DNA of 64,000 nt from Protula sp. h YS-2021 (lineage: Eukaryota; Annelida; Polychaeta; Sabellida; Serpulidae): NCBI GenBank assembly GCA_949752745.1, contig OX457027.1:92289725-92353724 (forward strand), read 5' to 3'. Below the pieces are notes generated by a model. That model saw only the letters and a list, made by a program, of their open reading frames with translations, was not told the DNA's origin and searched no databases. This document shows positions 55,890 through 64,000 of this stretch, piece by piece; position 1 is the first letter of the stretch, and every line of letters starts with the position of its first letter. The translations under genes and the position numbers were made by a program.

Positions 55890-56240
55890 GGAAGTGACGT
55901 CATAATGACGTCACGTGGTGTTTTCAAAGCCCCATGGGGTTCCGAAAACAGTGACGTCATATTGACGCCATATTAACGTCATATTGACGTCATATGGTTA
56001 CCATATGGTTATCATATGGTTACCATATGGTTATCATATGGACGTCATAATGACGTCACGTGGTGTTTTGATAGCCCCATGGGGTTTTGAAAACAGTGAC
56101 GTCATTTTGACGTGATCTAGACGTGTTATGGAGGTGATATGGAGGTGATATAGAGGTGATATGGAGGTGATATGAACGTCATATGAACGTCATATGAACG
56201 TCATATGAACGTCATATGAACGTCATAATGACGTAATATG
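55890..56240. promoter_or_regulatory. Array of CREB/ATF-type TGACGTCA sites
   Basis: Perfect TGACGTCA octamers occur at about 55894, 55906, 55954, 55985, 56050 and 56098. Half-site variants (AACGTCAT) are repeated about every 12 bp to 56235. Another perfect octamer lies at about 56646. In mammals this is the cAMP-response element; here enhancer function is inference. Confidence 0.6.
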
Positions 56241-56407
56241 GAGAGTGGGCGGCCATTCAAACGGGCGGCCATTCAAACAACCATTCAAACGACCATTCAA
56301 ACGGGCGGCGATTCAAACAACCATTCAAACGGGCAACCATTCAAACGACCAGTCAAACGGGCAGCCAGACAAAATGGCACGCGGACAAAATGGTGCCCGG
56401 ACAAAAT

Positions 56408-56580
56408 GACACCCGAGCACTTGAGCACCCGAGCACTCGAGCACTCGAGCACTCGAGCACTCAAGCACTCGAGCGCTTGAGCACTCGAGCACTTGAGCAC
56501 TCGAGCACTTGAGCACTCGAGCACTTGAGCACTTGAGCACACGAGGACTTGAGCACTCAAGCACTTGAGCACTTGAGCAC
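56408..56580. repeat. 10 bp tandem repeat GAGCACTCGA
   Basis: About 17 units of GAGCACTCGA / GAGCACTTGA. Each junction is a near-palindrome TCGAGCACTCGA. Reads as Cys/Ser-rich open frames that are not genes. Confidence 0.9.
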
Positions 56581-57936
56581 CCGGACAGCAAAGGGTTCAT
56601 AGAGACATGGTTAGAGCTGGCCTGCTGTGTATTTTGACCCATCAATGACGTCACACAGAGCGACTCAAGCTTGCAACCAACTGATGGACAGGCAATCCGG
56701 GGCCTGCCATCACCAGGTTGGCAAGCCCCCCGGGGCCTGCCAAACATCAGGTTGGTAGGCCCCCCTCCCGGCTCACCAACCCATGAACCCCCCCCCCCCG
56801 GCCCAGCAATCTTTCAGCATACACTGTATCTATATGGGTGAGCTAGTCGACAGACCCCCCCCGGCTCATGGCTCCGGACCCCCCCCCCCCCCCGCCCATG
56901 GTGGTCTTAGCCGCTGACTCACGGCTCACCGCCGCATGCCACTGTATGTATACAAGCAATGGCCACTCTTTTTTTTTAGCTTTCTCTCTCCAAACACACG
57001 CCAGACCAGACTGGTAACGGGTCAGTCGGACAAACGGACACCCGGACAAACGGACTACCCGGACAAACGGACTGCTGGACAAACGAACAGTCTTTTTTTT
57101 GTTTTTTTTTACCTCTCTCTCCACACACACCAAATCACGGTAGCAACTGTTTTTTAGGGCTTTTCTCGTTCTCCAAGCACACACACCATCACTAATGGAT
57201 TGCCGTGGCAGCAATTAGTAAATGAGCACTCTTTTCCTTAAGGGATGCTGTGTTTTAACCACAGAGAGGTCTCCATGCATTGTGGCCGTATACAAGCAAC
57301 AATCCTTTCTTTAAAGCTTTCTTACTTTTTTAACACCTATGACAACCAAACCAACGGACACCCAGACACACGGACACCCAGACACGGACACCCAGACACA
57401 CGGACACCCATACATACGTTTTTTATTTTATTTTTATCCCTCTCTCTTTCCGCACACACCAAATCACGGCAGCAACTATTTTTTAGGGCTTTTCTCGTTC
57501 TCCAAGCACACACACCATCACTAATGGATTGCCGTGGCAGCAATTAAAAATGAGCACTCTTTTCCTTAAGGGATGCTGTGTTTTAACCACAGAGAGGTCT
57601 CCATGCATTGCGACCATATACAAGCAACAATCCTTTCTTTAAAGCTTTCTCACTCTTGTAACACCTATGGCAACCAAACCAACGGACACCCAGACACACG
57701 GACACCCAGACACGGACACCCAGACACACGGACACCCAGACAGTCCTTTTTTTTTTTTTTTTTTTTAGTTTTTATCCCTCTTCACCCACATCAAACCAAA
57801 CCACGGAAACAAGTGTTTTTAGGGCTTTTACACGCATATCCCATCACTAATGGCTTGTCGTAGCAGCAATTAAAAGTGAGCAGCCATTGGCTCCTTAAGG
57901 GGGAGAACTCTCCATGCATTGCGGCTACGAAAACCG

Positions 57937-58078
<142 letters not shown>

Positions 58079-59165
58079 CACATATACATACGTTTTTTTA
58101 ATTTTTATCCCTCTCTCTCTCCACACACACCAAATCACGAAAGCAACTGTTTTTCTGCCTTTTTTCGATCTCTAACCAAGCCATTGCAGCAACAATTAGT
58201 AAATGAGCACTCTTTTCCTTAAGGGATGCTGTGTTTTAACCACAGAGAGGTCTCCATGCTTTTACCGTTCTTCCAGCACACACACGTTCACTAATGGATT
58301 GCCGTAGCAGCAATTAAAAATGAGCACTCTTTTTCCTTAAGGAAGAGAGGTGTCTCCATGCATTGCGGCCATATACAAGCAACAATCCTTTCTTTAAAGC
58401 TTTCTCACTATTCTAACACCTATGGCAACCAAACCAACGGACGCCCAGACACACGGACACCCAGACACGGACACCCAGACACACGGACACCCAGACAGTC
58501 GTTTTTTTGTTTTTGTTTTTTTTATCCCTCTCTCTCTCTACACATATAGCAATAGCCACAACTGATTCAGCGTTATATTTCTCAAGCCTAGGTATTTTTA
58601 ACCCAGACAGCAAATTCTTTTTGCTTTCTCAAACGGTCAGACGGACAGATTTAGCGTTTCATTTCTCATGCCAGGGTATTTTTAACCCAGACAGCAATTT
58701 GTTTTGCTATTTCAGACGGGCAGACGGACAGATTTAGCGTTTCATTTCTCATGCCAGGGTATTTTTAACCCAGGCAGCAATTTGTTTTGCTATTTCAGAC
58801 GGTCAGACGGACAGATGGAGCTATAAATCAATGATTTATAGTCCTCTTTTTTTTTTTTTAGCATTTCCCACACTCTCATTCATACTAAGATTGCCTGATG
58901 AAGCGTTTCATTTCGTAATAATGGGAGGGCCGCTAAAAAGCGGCCCTGGAGGGATTTCCGTAGTCTGGTCCTGGTCACTGCCTCTTGTCATAAGTTCTCC
59001 TGCCGCTGTCACTGCCTCCCGCCATCGGTTCTCCTGTCGCCGCCACTGGCGGCGCCGCTGACGCCACCGCTGGCACCGCTGCCGCCACCAACCTCGCCAC
59101 AGCCACACTTTCTCTTATGCGCCGCAACCGCGGCCCTGCTCGAGGTGAATCCTTTGCCCTGGACA

Positions 59166-59927
59166 CTACAAAAAATAATATTGGGACTTCAAAGCCTCCG
59201 GGCATTGCTGCTCATGCATTCTCATTGAATATTCTACCGGATAGCCAAAATGGCAGAATTCACAATATTTAACATTATCCAAAGAGCCCAAGATTTGCAT
59301 GACCTCCTGGAAATCTGACTCTTTTCTAGAGACATCCTCCACTTTCATCTGAACAGGTTCGTTGTTGCGGTCAGTGTTTGAAGGTGACTGTATGAGGCTG
59401 ACTGTATCCGAAATACTGGCGACAGCGATTGAAAGCTCATCGTCAGGAGCTGGTGGCGGACTGTCCGGTCTTGTAACGGTAGCGCTTGGTGCCGCCAGCA
59501 CCTTCCGGACAGTCACATCAGCTTCCTTTTGATTCACTTTCAACGGGGTCGTCATCGTTGACGCAGCGACTTTGACAGGAGTCGCTCTGGCAGGAGGAGT
59601 CTCTGTCATCGTTGCTGCGATCACTCTGGCTGGAGGAGTCTCTGTCATCGTTGTCGCGGTCACTCTGGTCACTCTGGTCACTGGCAGGGCGACGGGTTCC
59701 TGGACGGCGGACGGCGAACGATGGCGTAGTCGCTTATGGCTCTCCTCCGCCGCCCTGCCAAACCGGTTGAACTGTTCCTCTGGTCTGTTCCTAAGGAAAT
59801 CCCTCCACTTTCGAAACAGAAAGGTTTGGTACTCAATATAAATCTCCTCCCAGAGGTTGACATCCTTCGCTGATAGAAAGTAGCGACCCCGAAGCTCATC
59901 TGAGAAAAACTCGTCCTTGTACTGCAT
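59166..59927 (-). CDS. Polinton-borne zinc-finger protein, divergent gene
   Basis: 253 aa from the first true ATG (59927; the longer frame starts at TTG). The N-terminus is helical (MQYKDEFFSDELRGRYFLSA, LWEEIYIEYQTFLFRKWRDF). The middle (residues about 70-160) is Ala/Thr/Pro-rich with repeated TETPPAR. The C-terminus has a single finger, YCEFCHFGYPVEYSMRMHEQ followed by QC (C-x2-C, H-x4-C). It is transcribed away from the other early genes across a 250 bp shared promoter, so it probably belongs to the same element. I do not recognise the family; a DNA- or protein-binding regulator is a guess. Confidence 0.65.
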   Translation of the reverse strand: MQYKDEFFSDELRGRYFLSAKDVNLWEEIYIEYQTFLFRKWRDFLRNRPEEQFNRFGRAAEESHKRLRHRSPSAVQEPVALPVTRVTRVTATTMTETPPARVIAATMTETPPARATPVKVAASTMTTPLKVNQKEADVTVRKVLAAPSATVTRPDSPPPAPDDELSIAVASISDTVSLIQSPSNTDRNNEPVQMKVEDVSRKESDFQEVMQILGSLDNVKYCEFCHFGYPVEYSMRMHEQQCPEALKSQYYFL

Positions 59928-59954
59928 GATTAAATTTCGATGTGTTCGCTTCAA

Positions 59955-60181
59955 AGGTTCAAAGCAGACTGACTGACTGCCCCTGGCCAGTCGACCTGAA
60001 GCGAGGACCCCCCCCCCCAGAGGCAGAAGCAGACGGCATATAGTAGGGACCCCCCCCCCCCGCCCAGCTACCTAGTGAGCCCCCCCCCGGCTACTTTTTA
60101 CGCCGCTGGCTCACGGCTCACCGTCAGTAGTATAAAAAGGTCGGGTTGACACCACTCTAATCATTGCATTGCCAAACCATC
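59955..60181. promoter_or_regulatory. Divergent promoter with TATA box and poly-C tracts
   Basis: TATAAAAA at 60131-60138 lies 51 bp before the ATG at 60182, with a TCATT initiator-like motif at 60161. Three poly-C runs (60006-60092) and CTGGCTCACGGCTCACCG separate the two divergent genes. The latter motif recurs at about 56915. Confidence 0.65.
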
Positions 60182-61234
60182 ATGGAGACGTCTCGAAACG
60201 CAGCAACGGCTAACAACATGGAAATTGATAGCCTTTTTAGCAATGAAACAATGGCTTTTACAGATGCAGTTTTAACTACAGAGGAGACTGCTGCCTTCCT
60301 AAGTACACTAAAAGAAGCTGAAAAAGCCTTGGAGGAAGCATTAGGGGCTCCGTCAGCCGTGTCTACAGTACAGCAAACTAGGCCTGAAGAAGTACAGCCA
60401 GTACAGCAAGCAATGCCCGATCCCGAGGGATCTGACTACCCGTTCTGGGTTGCCAATGCGCTTGTAAATGGTAGCGCCAAACCACTTAGTACAAAGTTAC
60501 AGGCTCATCTAGAGCATCTTGAGGAGGAAGAAGTGGTCATGTCAAGCGATGACGACGGTGACGACAATGACGACAATGACGACAATGACGACAGCGACGA
60601 CGATGAAAAGCAGCTCAAATCTAAATTCGAATTGAGCAAAAGTATTCCTGTTACTGAAGAAGACGTCACGCTGTTGAAACGGAACTTTCAAGCAGTGATT
60701 CCTCTGATAGATTGTAACATTTTATGGTGCTTATGTGAAGAAGGCTTTTTCGACCAACACACATACATATACCTAACGGAAGAAGTGAACACTGTCATTC
60801 AGCTTATCTACATGCTAGAAGGAAACATAGAGCATGTTCCCGCGTCAGAGCCACAGTTCTCCGAAGCCATGACCCGACGTTTCGTTCAAGTTATTAGAAG
60901 TCTTCATGAGGAACTTTTTAAGACATTATGTCTACCGGCGCCAAAGTGTGTTGACGAAGATTGCGATTCCAAATGTGCAAAGGTCATGCTACATGGCTTC
61001 AAGTACCTTGAAGAACGTATTAAGGTGTACGAGATGATGGCCTACCTCTATGAAAAAGGATATTTCACCATGCCAATGCTCTTCCAATGGATAATTGGAA
61101 GTCGCAAACGAGGAGATTTTTTAGTGATCGTCATGAGACAATCTCTAACAGGCGGTTTACCAACAGCCTTTCTGGATGGTTTCAACGAGATCACTCCGCG
61201 ATTTTGCAAACATCTCATGAAAACATACATGTAA
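60182..61234 (+). CDS. Acidic protein with two death-fold (CARD-like) regions
   Basis: 350 aa from the ATG at 60182 (GCCAAACCATCATGG context; the upstream TTG is rejected). Residues 1-110 are low-complexity and Glu-rich, and 120-142 are a nearly pure Asp tract. Residues 158-213 (LLKRNFQAVIPLIDCNILWC, LCEEGFFDQHTYIYLTEE) and 272-350 (MMAYLYEKGYFTMPMLFQWI, then SRKRGDFLV and GGLPTAFLDGF) each follow the six-helix CARD pattern: L..N...L...I....LL..L.E.G......Y, then R...L...L...G..AF..F. If real, the protein could block host apoptosis or inflammasome signalling in infected cells. This is fold-pattern inference only; no motif is diagnostic. It is the first gene of the rightward group and has its own TATA box. 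Confidence 0.6.
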   Translation: METSRNAATANNMEIDSLFSNETMAFTDAVLTTEETAAFLSTLKEAEKALEEALGAPSAVSTVQQTRPEEVQPVQQAMPDPEGSDYPFWVANALVNGSAKPLSTKLQAHLEHLEEEEVVMSSDDDGDDNDDNDDNDDSDDDEKQLKSKFELSKSIPVTEEDVTLLKRNFQAVIPLIDCNILWCLCEEGFFDQHTYIYLTEEVNTVIQLIYMLEGNIEHVPASEPQFSEAMTRRFVQVIRSLHEELFKTLCLPAPKCVDEDCDSKCAKVMLHGFKYLEERIKVYEMMAYLYEKGYFTMPMLFQWIIGSRKRGDFLVIVMRQSLTGGLPTAFLDGFNEITPRFCKHLMKTYM

Positions 61235-61240
61235 TGTCCA

Positions 61241-61288
61241 TATAAAAGGAGTGAGGTGTCAAGTGCAGTCATCATTCGACGCGCAGCC
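61241..61288 (+). promoter_or_regulatory. TATA promoter of the LxCxE gene
   Basis: TATAAAAG at 61241-61248, with TCATCATTC about 28 bp downstream and ATG at 61289. The spacing copies that of the first gene (51 and 48 bp from TATA to ATG). Confidence 0.65.
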
Positions 61289-61909
61289 ATGGAGAAGACA
61301 AGCAGCTTTAAAATTAGTGCAAACTTAACCATTACTGTGGAGCATGGAGAATTTGGGCTATTTCTTCGAATCAAACGTGGAGAGAGATGGCTTGCTTTAT
61401 CACCATCCTTGTGGAAGATTGTGTGTCAGAACTTGACAAGATTACGCAACATTGGCTTCAAACTGTACTTAACGCAAACGAAATGGCTTGAAGTCATTTC
61501 ATACTTGGACATGCGCTATGTGAGTTTTGTGCAAACATCACTGTTTGAAGGGAAAGAATACAAGTTTTACATCAACATGAATGATGGTGAATGGGAGACA
61601 TTGCTTCAGGAAATCCATAGCATAACCTCAACCTTACTGCCATGCACGGAATGTCATGGTAAGAAAACTCCTATCAAGCTACAAAAGGACAATCGGATGA
61701 AAGTGTCAAAGCTATCCAAGAAAAGACTGGCTGAAGTTCAATTGGAGAATATGGATGTGCAAAATCAACTTGGACTTACCTGTGAATATTGTGGTACTTA
61801 CGGATATGCTGAGGATTATGATTGTCACTGCCACAAGTACAATTGTAAGTTGTGTGAACCAGACAACTTCTGCAACAAGTGCGGCTCACTAACTGTTTCT
61901 GCGGAGTAA
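61289..61909 (+). CDS. PC4-like/cysteine-cluster protein with LxCxE motif
   Basis: 206 aa. The first about 100 residues resemble a duplicated PC4-like (transcription coactivator, ssDNA-binding) beta-helix unit: GEFGLFLRIKRGERWLALSP with LWKIV, then YKFYINMNDGEWETLLQEI. This is followed at about residue 116 by LPCTECHGKK, which contains LxCxE, the short motif by which small DNA tumour virus oncoproteins bind retinoblastoma-family pocket proteins, overlapping a CxxC. The C-terminus is a cysteine/histidine cluster (LTCEYCGTYG, CHCHKYNCKLC, CNKCGS) likely to bind two zincs. Adintoviruses are reported to carry such oncoid genes. The PC4 call is weaker than the LxCxE and zinc calls. Confidence 0.65.
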   Translation: MEKTSSFKISANLTITVEHGEFGLFLRIKRGERWLALSPSLWKIVCQNLTRLRNIGFKLYLTQTKWLEVISYLDMRYVSFVQTSLFEGKEYKFYINMNDGEWETLLQEIHSITSTLLPCTECHGKKTPIKLQKDNRMKVSKLSKKRLAEVQLENMDVQNQLGLTCEYCGTYGYAEDYDCHCHKYNCKLCEPDNFCNKCGSLTVSAE

Positions 61910-61973
61910 GACTGAGAGTCATTTGTTTGCCAACCGTCAAAGTGTGCAGACGTGTTATATGGATATGTGAAAG

Positions 61974-62261
61974 ATGGATGTAGAAACGTGTTTCAAGGAC
62001 AAGTATGTGGACTACATGATAAGTGAACTGGCGCGTTTTGGATCTATTCAACAACAACTGCAACACTTTGACATTTATTGGGAACTTGCGCATTCCACGT
62101 TAAGTGTACCAAACTTACGTGAGGATTTCATCAAAGAGTGTATGTTTTCAAACATTGACGGAGCTGAGGAGTTTGATGTGGAAGCAGCATATCACTTCGC
62201 TCGATTTGATCCAAGACTGTTTGATGAAGTGAGAGAGTGGTTAATCTACATTGCAGTATAA
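61974..62261 (+). CDS. Small unknown Polinton protein
   Basis: 95 aa from ATG 61974. It looks all-helical and acidic (MDVETCFKDKYVDYMISELA, LREDFIKECMF, DPRLFDEVREWL), with no cysteine pairs or membrane segment. The stop and the next ATG share bases (TAATG at 62259-62263), so translation of the two is probably coupled. I do not recognise it. Another death-fold or a helical adaptor is possible. Confidence 0.6.
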   Translation: MDVETCFKDKYVDYMISELARFGSIQQQLQHFDIYWELAHSTLSVPNLREDFIKECMFSNIDGAEEFDVEAAYHFARFDPRLFDEVREWLIYIAV

Positions 62262-62593
62262 TGGCAGACATTACATTGAGACAATATATTGTGCAAAAGA
62301 CATATTGTGAAGAAATGTTATTAGCTGTAAAAAAGTTTGCATGTTTAGTATGTCCTGCTTGTCAAAATGAAGAGTGTTCAGAACATATGTGTCATTCTAC
62401 ATGTGTCTATACATATTGGAATGAAGCTAAATATTACATTCATTTAGATAAAGTGTTAGATAATGCAAATCAACGCTGTGAAAAATATGGTGTAGATGCT
62501 ATCACATTTGATGAATTAAGTTGTTGGTTAATGTTCATTGAAGATCAATGGACTCCAATTATTCACACCATTGTATCAATACTTGATTTGTAA
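62261..62593 (+). CDS. Small cysteine-cluster Polinton protein
   Basis: 110 aa beginning MADITLRQYIVQKTYCEEML. The centre holds ACLVCPACQNEECSEHMC then STCVYTY, a CxxC-CxxxxC-type cluster suited to one or two zincs. The C-terminus is helical (FDELSCWLMFIEDQW). It starts on the last base of the previous gene's stop codon. Unknown family. Confidence 0.6.
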   Translation: MADITLRQYIVQKTYCEEMLLAVKKFACLVCPACQNEECSEHMCHSTCVYTYWNEAKYYIHLDKVLDNANQRCEKYGVDAITFDELSCWLMFIEDQWTPIIHTIVSILDL

Positions 62594-62715
62594 GATATGT
62601 TGATTGAGCTTTTATAAAATTTAAGATATGTTGATAAAATTTAAGATGTGTTGATAAATGCAAGATGTGTTGATAAAATAAAATGCAAGATATGTTAACA
62701 AGTGTTGATCATTTG
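62592..62715 (+). promoter_or_regulatory. AAGATRTGTTGAT repeats before the integrase gene
   Basis: Five copies of AAGATRTGTT (62592, 62623, 62643, 62662, 62688) with TTTATAAAAT and GATAAAATAAAATG between them lie in the only sizeable gap of the rightward gene set. Possible late promoter and poly(A) signal of the upstream transcript. Confidence 0.5.
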
Positions 62716-62723
62716 GTGTTAAC

Positions 62724-63824
62724 ATGTCGACGTGGAAAGACTACTTAACCAATATTTACTTTAAACCTGGTCAACCCGGGGCATTTGCTGGTCCTTACAA
62801 ACTATATCACATATTAAAAAAAGATCAACCAGTCACTCATTCACAAGTGAAGAAATGGTTACAGGATCAAGATGCCTTCAGTTTACTACAACCTGTAAAA
62901 TACAGGTTTAAAAGGCAACGTGTCATTACACGTGGAATTGATGACATGTGGGATATTGATTTAGCTGACATGGGAAACATAGCTTCCTATAATGATGACA
63001 CCCACTTTTTATTAGTTGTCATTGATGTGTTTTCCAAATATTTGTGGGTGCAGCCAATGCCTAATAAATCACATACCAGCGTCATAGAAGCCTTTCAAAA
63101 GATTTTTCATGAAACACAACGAAGACCACGAACTCTAAGGTCAGATAAAGGAACTGAATTTAAAAACAGATGGGTAAAAGCATTTTTGAAGAAGGAGGGA
63201 ATACATGCCTATACGACAAAGAATGAAACCAAAGCCAACTTTGCTGAGAGAGTCATTCGTACTCTAAAGGGAATGATGTATCGATATTTCCTTCATAATC
63301 AAACGTATCGATATATGGACATTCTTCCAGACTTAGTGTATAATTATAACCATAGACCTCATGGCTCCCTCCCTAATAAGTATGCTCCTACAGATATTCG
63401 TAAAGACATAGAATCGAAAGTGTGGAAGTATATGTATGTAGACAAATTGAAATTAAAACCAAAGAAGAAGAAAAAACCCTACAAATTTAAAATTGGTGAT
63501 CAGGTTCGCATTTCTCACATGAAATATGTATTTCAACGGGATTATCATATAAAGTGGACGCAAGAAGTGTTCATTATCACACATCGTTGTAAGAAGCAAG
63601 GAATACACTTGTATCGTGTGAAAGACTTTTTGGATGAAGATATTGACGGACATTTTTATGAAGAAGAACTGCAGAAAGTGACAAAAGATATTGAATCAGT
63701 CTACAGAATTGAAAAGGTCTTGAAAACACGAAAAAGACGAGGTGTTAAAGAATTATTTGTGAAGTGGTTAGGTTGGCCAAAGAAGTTTAACAGTTGGGTG
63801 AAAGAAACAGATATTCGAAAATGA
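62724..63824 (+). CDS. Polinton integrase (rve) with C-terminal chromodomain
   Basis: 366 aa. It catalyses strand transfer of the element's ends into host DNA. The N-terminal IYFKPGQPGAFAGPYKLYHI and WLQDQDAFSLLQPVKYRFKR are typical of Polinton/Maverick integrases. The DDE core has D79 (DMWDIDLADM), D141 (RSDKGTEF) and E175 (FAERVIRTLK), so the catalytic triad is intact. A basic SH3-like region follows (about 240-320), then a chromodomain at about 325-366 (VYRIEKVLKTRKRRG, FVKWLGWPKKFNSWV), which should target histone tails. The stop overlaps the next ATG (ATGA at 63821-63824). The length and lack of stops suggest a functional copy. Confidence 0.95.
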   Translation: MSTWKDYLTNIYFKPGQPGAFAGPYKLYHILKKDQPVTHSQVKKWLQDQDAFSLLQPVKYRFKRQRVITRGIDDMWDIDLADMGNIASYNDDTHFLLVVIDVFSKYLWVQPMPNKSHTSVIEAFQKIFHETQRRPRTLRSDKGTEFKNRWVKAFLKKEGIHAYTTKNETKANFAERVIRTLKGMMYRYFLHNQTYRYMDILPDLVYNYNHRPHGSLPNKYAPTDIRKDIESKVWKYMYVDKLKLKPKKKKKPYKFKIGDQVRISHMKYVFQRDYHIKWTQEVFIITHRCKKQGIHLYRVKDFLDEDIDGHFYEEELQKVTKDIESVYRIEKVLKTRKRRGVKELFVKWLGWPKKFNSWVKETDIRK

Positions 63825-64000
63825 AGCATCCATTCACGTGTTTGGTCTCTGGACCTACAGGCAGTGGTAAAACTTCTCTAGTTAGAGAAATTCTAGAACA
63901 AAAGTTAATTAAACCCTCTCCAAAAACCATTTTATGGCTCTATGCAGCAGATCAGCCTTTGTATAAGGGAATGAAAGGTGTGGAATTTTACCAAGGCATT
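63821..64000 (+). CDS. Packaging ATPase (FtsK/HerA, A32-like), cut by window end
   Basis: The first 60 codons are visible: MKHPFTCLVSGPTGSGKTSL, with a Walker A GPTGSGKT, then KPSPKTILWLYAADQPLY. This start, directly behind a chromodomain integrase, is the conserved order in Polintons, where the ATPase pumps DNA into capsids. The Walker B and arginine finger lie beyond the window. Confidence 0.9.
   Translation, partial: MKHPFTCLVSGPTGSGKTSLVREILEQKLIKPSPKTILWLYAADQPLYKGMKGVEFYQGI

Noticed and set aside
56297..56747. Cys/Ser-rich minus-strand proteins
   Set aside because: Translations of the 10 bp GAGCACTCGA array.
60164..60181. Upstream start MHCQTI for the death-fold gene
   Set aside because: That codon is TTG. 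The ATG at 60182 has a good context and sits 51 bp from the TATA box.

Overview
The window is eukaryotic, and specifically metazoan, DNA. It is AT-rich, has GT-AG introns with exons whose reading phases chain correctly, and is packed with interspersed repeats. I infer a marine invertebrate, most likely a mollusc. The best hint is the abundance of short modular elements made of 145-170 bp tandem repeats, a (GGACA/GACGGA)n microsatellite and a terminal hairpin, which resemble the pearl/Helentron-type elements known from bivalves. The species cannot be fixed from sequence alone.

Layout: 0-17 kb is mostly repeats. It holds a partial, decayed copy of a JmjC gene (2.38-3.65 kb), a pearl-like element nested in a Tigger/pogo element nested in another repeat (9.1-11.0 kb), and an R2-clade non-LTR retrotransposon (11.5-15.2 kb) with a 5'-truncated copy of itself directly in front. 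At 17.9-25.5 kb on the minus strand lies a JmjC-domain (KDM3/JMJD1-like) gene. I could chain eleven exons with matching splice phases: cysteine-rich region, iron-binding HxD...H, coiled coil, and a C2H2 tail exon that is tandemly duplicated and damaged. Its 5' half is a direct segmental duplicate of 2.3-5.7 kb. At 26-43 kb there are mainly transposons: a 3.2 kb hAT-like element with a perfect 8 bp target duplication, MITEs, a LINE RNase H remnant and an orphan SET half-domain.

At 43.06-54.73 kb on the minus strand is a second host-type gene, again with matching phases over ten exons. It joins the C-terminal half of a SET domain, long coding minisatellites, two zinc fingers, a complete-looking tyrosine recombinase core and a SANT-like tail.

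From about 55.9 kb to the window end is the left arm of a Polinton/Maverick (adintovirus-like) element. It has a CREB-site-rich, simple-repeat-rich terminal region, a divergent zinc-finger gene, then on the plus strand a possible tandem death-fold (CARD-like) protein, a protein with an LxCxE Rb-binding-type motif and cysteine cluster, two small genes joined by TAATG, a chromodomain integrase and a packaging ATPase joined by ATGA. The ATPase runs off the window end. A partial direct copy of the terminal region sits at 48.7-50.95 kb.

The window therefore couples a histone-demethylase-type gene, a methyltransferase/recombinase fusion and a chromodomain-integrase virus-like element, all embedded in transposon-rich DNA.
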